The notes under the pieces: model-generated
Databases searched by the model: none
Told to the model about the DNA's origin: nothing
Seen by the model: the letters and a program-made list of their open reading frames with translations, nothing else
Program-made: the position numbers and the translations under genes
NCBI RefSeq assembly: GCF_964340395.1
Contig: NC_135559.1
Span: 14,246,259 to 14,310,258, forward strand
Length of the DNA: 64,000 bases
Source: Glandiceps talaboti
Lineage: Eukaryota; Hemichordata; Enteropneusta; Spengelidae
Direction: 5' to 3'
Shown: positions 62,083 to 64,000 of the stretch, piece by piece
Layout of the letters: each line of letters starts with the position of its first letter
Numbering within the stretch: position 1 is the stretch's first letter

Positions 62083-62282
62083 CATAAGATTCTAGCAAAA
62101 TAAAATTGTCATAAAGGGGAAAGATACTGTGCATCTAAGGTCATAAAAAATTTCAATTAAAGTCTTACCATATGACACTGACCATAAGATTCTAGCAAAA
62201 TAAAATTGTCATAAAGGGGAAAGATACTGTGCATCTAAGGTCATAAAAAATTTCAATTAAAGTCTTACCATATGACACTGAC
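62083..62282 (+). repeat. Exact 100-bp tandem duplication
   Basis: CATAAGATTCTAGCAAAATA starts copies at 62083 and 62183. I saw no difference across the 100 bases. It is either a very recent duplication or an assembly error. Confidence 0.9.
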
Positions 62283-62300
62283 CCAAATCTTCCGTGACAG

Positions 62301-62344
62301 CATCGAAGAAAACTCTGTGTAGGTTTGCACTGGAGTTCTTGTAA
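62301..62344 (+). pseudogene. Decayed duplicate of the 5' end of exon 4 (possible poison exon)
   Basis: The bases 62301-62326 match 62381-62406, the first 26 bases of exon 4, at 24 of 26 positions, offset by exactly 80 bp. The duplicate is preceded by TTCCGTGACAG, close to the true acceptor TCCTCGACAG. Joined to exon 3 in frame it reads SSKKTLCRFALEFL and then TAA at 62342-62344, against SPKKTLCRFVVKFY in the real exon. Similarity fades after the first 26 bases. If spliced it would end the protein after about 154 residues, inside the FERM domain. A GTAACA at 62341 could act as a donor for a 40-bp, frame-shifting exon. The duplication is seen directly; its use is unknown. Confidence 0.75.
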
Positions 62345-62380
62345 CAATGTTAACATAACCCATTGTTTTTTCCTCGACAG

Positions 62381-62459
62381 CACCCAAGAAAACTCTGTGT
62401 AGGTTTGTTGTGAAGTTTTATAATCCTGATCCAGGGCAGCTTCAAGATGAATTTACAAA
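62381..62459 (+). CDS. FERM-domain protein, coding exon 4
   Basis: It starts after TCCTCGACAG. With the T left over from exon 3 it reads SPKKTLCRFVVKFYNPDPG and then QLQDEFT. The FxVKF[YF]xPDPxxL motif opens the F2 (acyl-CoA-binding-protein-like) lobe of FERM domains. The donor is most likely ACAAA|GTAGGT at 62459/62460; reading on gives an immediate stop (AAG TAG), so a splice is needed here. The next expected piece, the F2 helix usually containing TRYLxxLQxKxD, was not found before the window ends. Confidence 0.85.
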
Positions 62460-62485
62460 GTAGGTCAAATTTCATTTTGTCTAAA

Positions 62486-62575
62486 CCCCCCCCCACCCAC
62501 CCACCCACCCACCCACCCACCCACCCACCCACCCACCCACCCACCCACCCATCCACCCATCCACCCACCCCACCT
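62486..62575. repeat. (CCCA)n microsatellite
   Basis: About 21 CCCA units with two CATC variants near the end. It begins 26 bp after the exon-4 donor. The minus-strand GGWVGGWV frame is an artefact. Confidence 0.95.
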
Positions 62576-62849
62576 ACAATGAAAACAGATGTCTGAGAAA
62601 CATACCAGGTTTACTAACAACAAAAGATAAGTGTACGAAAACCATGTGTACTAGACACAAAACAAATACCGTATTCAGACACGCACAGTTAGGCTGGCGC
62701 TGCACTGGTGTAAAGTTACAACTGAATGCTTTCAAGCTACTGAGTTTGCCTCTCACACACAGTTCATAGTCTTAGCTGAGTATAAGACAAGCAAACTGGG
62801 TAGGGTGATAAGAATCAGTTGTAACTTTACGTCGATGAACTGTGTGTGT

Positions 62850-63275
62850 CAGAGTACTGGACGTCTGAACAGGTTATAGGAGTAGTATACATATGAACAG
62901 GATATGGGATTACTAGACGTTTGAACAGGGTATTAGACGTTTGAACAGGGTATCAGAGTACTGGACGTCTGAATATGGTATAGGAGTACTAGACGTCTGA
63001 ACAGGGTATAGGAGTACTAGACATATGAACAGGATATCAGAGTCCTAGATGTTTGAACAAGGTATCAGAGTACTGGACGTCTGAACAGGGTATCGGAGTA
63101 CTAGATGTCTGAACAGGGTGTCAGAGTACTAAATGTCTGAACAGGGTATCAGAGTACTAGACGTCTGAACAGGGTATAGAAGTATTAGATGTCTGAACAG
63201 GGTGTCAGAGTACTAGATGTTTGAACAGGGTATCAGAGTACAAAACATCTGAACAGGGTATCAGAGTACTAGACA
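62850..63275 (+). repeat. 28-bp minisatellite with AGACGTCT core, ~14 units
   Basis: Unit GTACTAGACGTCTGAACAGG followed by GTATCAGA. TAGACGTCT and variants (GGACGTCT, AGATGTCT) recur about every 28 bp. AGACGTCT is a perfect 8-bp palindrome. The array is imperfect, with units differing at the third to eighth positions and in GTAT[AC][AG]GA. Confidence 0.9.
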
Positions 63276-64000
63276 GAAACAAGTGTTTAAAGAAACAAAA
63301 CCGAGTGTATAAGGAAGAAACAGATTTGCTAAAAATAAAAGCAAGTGTAGTAGTCACACAACCAGGTATTCCAAATTAAGTATTTGTAATCAATAATGCA
63401 GGTCTGATATTATAGGAAACAGTCATGCGTAAATTCTAATGCATCACTGATCCCAGTCTGTTGCAGTGTGTGTTGTGTTTTTGATATTCAGTATTACTAT
63501 GGAAAGCAAGTTATCAGCTAATTTAGATAGACACAAACTAAAAGTATTCTTGTTGCATATGGTAAATTACACACATAGGTGATAGCAGTGCCATGCTTAT
63601 GTAGGAATATTACCCAGGAATCAAGATATTAAGACACTGAATGAGGTTGTATGTGCAGCCACTTGAGGACAAGAGATGCCACCCAACTCAACCTGATTAA
63701 AATCCGATGTAGTGTACATGTCATAATTTCTTTTTGGCTGTTATGTTTATTGTCATTTGTTCTTCTGTGAGTGCTTGTTACATACATCTGACACAATACC
63801 CATAGGTTTTCCTGAACCCAATCTCGTACATAGGACTAGCCAACAGAATCCATCTTACAATATAGCACTCAACTTCGAAATTGAAAGAAAGAGAACGACC
63901 AAACAATAATGATAACATTGTTGTCTGCACTCTGTGCTCCTGCTCTTTTTGAACAGATCGCACTGAAATACTGTACCCGTATGTTTCGACATTTTACACA

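Larger units (their letters stand above)
62460..64000 (+). other. Intron 4 of the FERM-domain gene (runs off the edge)
   Basis: Begins GTAGGT. It holds a CCCA tract 26 bp after the donor and a 28-bp minisatellite, both listed separately. From about 63280 to 64000 I see no repeat, exon or recognisable motif. Confidence 0.7.

Noticed and set aside
63700-64000. Next FERM exon (F2 lobe) near the right edge
   Set aside because: No frame reading TRYLxxLQ-like residues and no strong acceptor/donor pair was found; the exon is likely beyond the window.

Overview
This is animal genomic DNA: AT-rich, dense in simple repeats and old transposon copies, with GT-AG introns and almost no coding sequence. 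The window is dominated by the 5' part of a single plus-strand gene whose product carries a FERM domain. Four coding exons can be read: 1119-1397 (93 codons, starting at the first ATG), 61311-61412, 61780-61819 and 62381-62459. They splice in frame into a Ser/Thr/Pro-rich head followed by the F1 lobe of a FERM domain. Its motifs (LLLDD, DYFGLEF, VWLELEKPI, VKFYNPDPGQL) look most like the FARP1/FARP2/FRMD7 branch. The gene runs off the right edge. A probable 5' UTR intron lies at 600-1064. Intron 1 is about 59.9 kb and fills most of the window. The frequent TACATGTA-like words and a tRNA-headed SINE suggest a marine invertebrate, perhaps a mollusc or other lophotrochozoan. That is an impression, not a determination.

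Layout. 1-1400: relatively CpG-rich promoter/first-exon region. 1.4-17.5 kb: intron with several degenerate local tandem families (7.0, 7.8, 8.8, 11.7 and 12.3 kb), a small inverted-repeat element (14.2 kb) and a CCCCATTTTAGACC element (16.2 kb). 17.5-19.2 kb: a 1.6-kb TTAA-flanked, piggyBac-like non-autonomous element that is clearly more CpG-rich than its surroundings. 20-25 kb: a hairpin, nuclear-receptor-type DR1 motifs, G-runs and the 3' end of a GIY-YIG endonuclease ORF (Penelope-like retroelement remnant). 25.7-27.6 kb: an array of about 11 units, each with GCTAGGGAGT and usually its inverse. 28.5-28.8 kb: TA/GATA microsatellite. 30.9-41.2 kb: MITEs, a 37-bp minisatellite, a thyroid-type palindrome fused to a DR1, a SINE nested in a MITE, and a 35-bp triple repeat. 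42-57 kb: two strong inverted-repeat elements near 48 kb, a possible hAT transposase remnant at 54.5 kb, and CA/TG microsatellites. 60.7-61.2 kb: a TTAA-flanked MITE just upstream of exon 2. 61.3-64 kb: exons 2-4, with short introns holding a CT tract, an exact 100-bp duplication, a decayed second copy of exon 4's 5' end, a CCCA tract and a 28-bp minisatellite.

No rRNA, functional tRNA, CRISPR array, operon or intact transposase was recognised. Most other open frames are short, unsupported or products of simple repeats. The most notable items are the exon-4 duplicate with a splice-acceptor-like site and an early stop, the GCTAGGGAGT array with an inverted solo copy at 42.8 kb, and the receptor-type regulatory motifs in the giant first intron.
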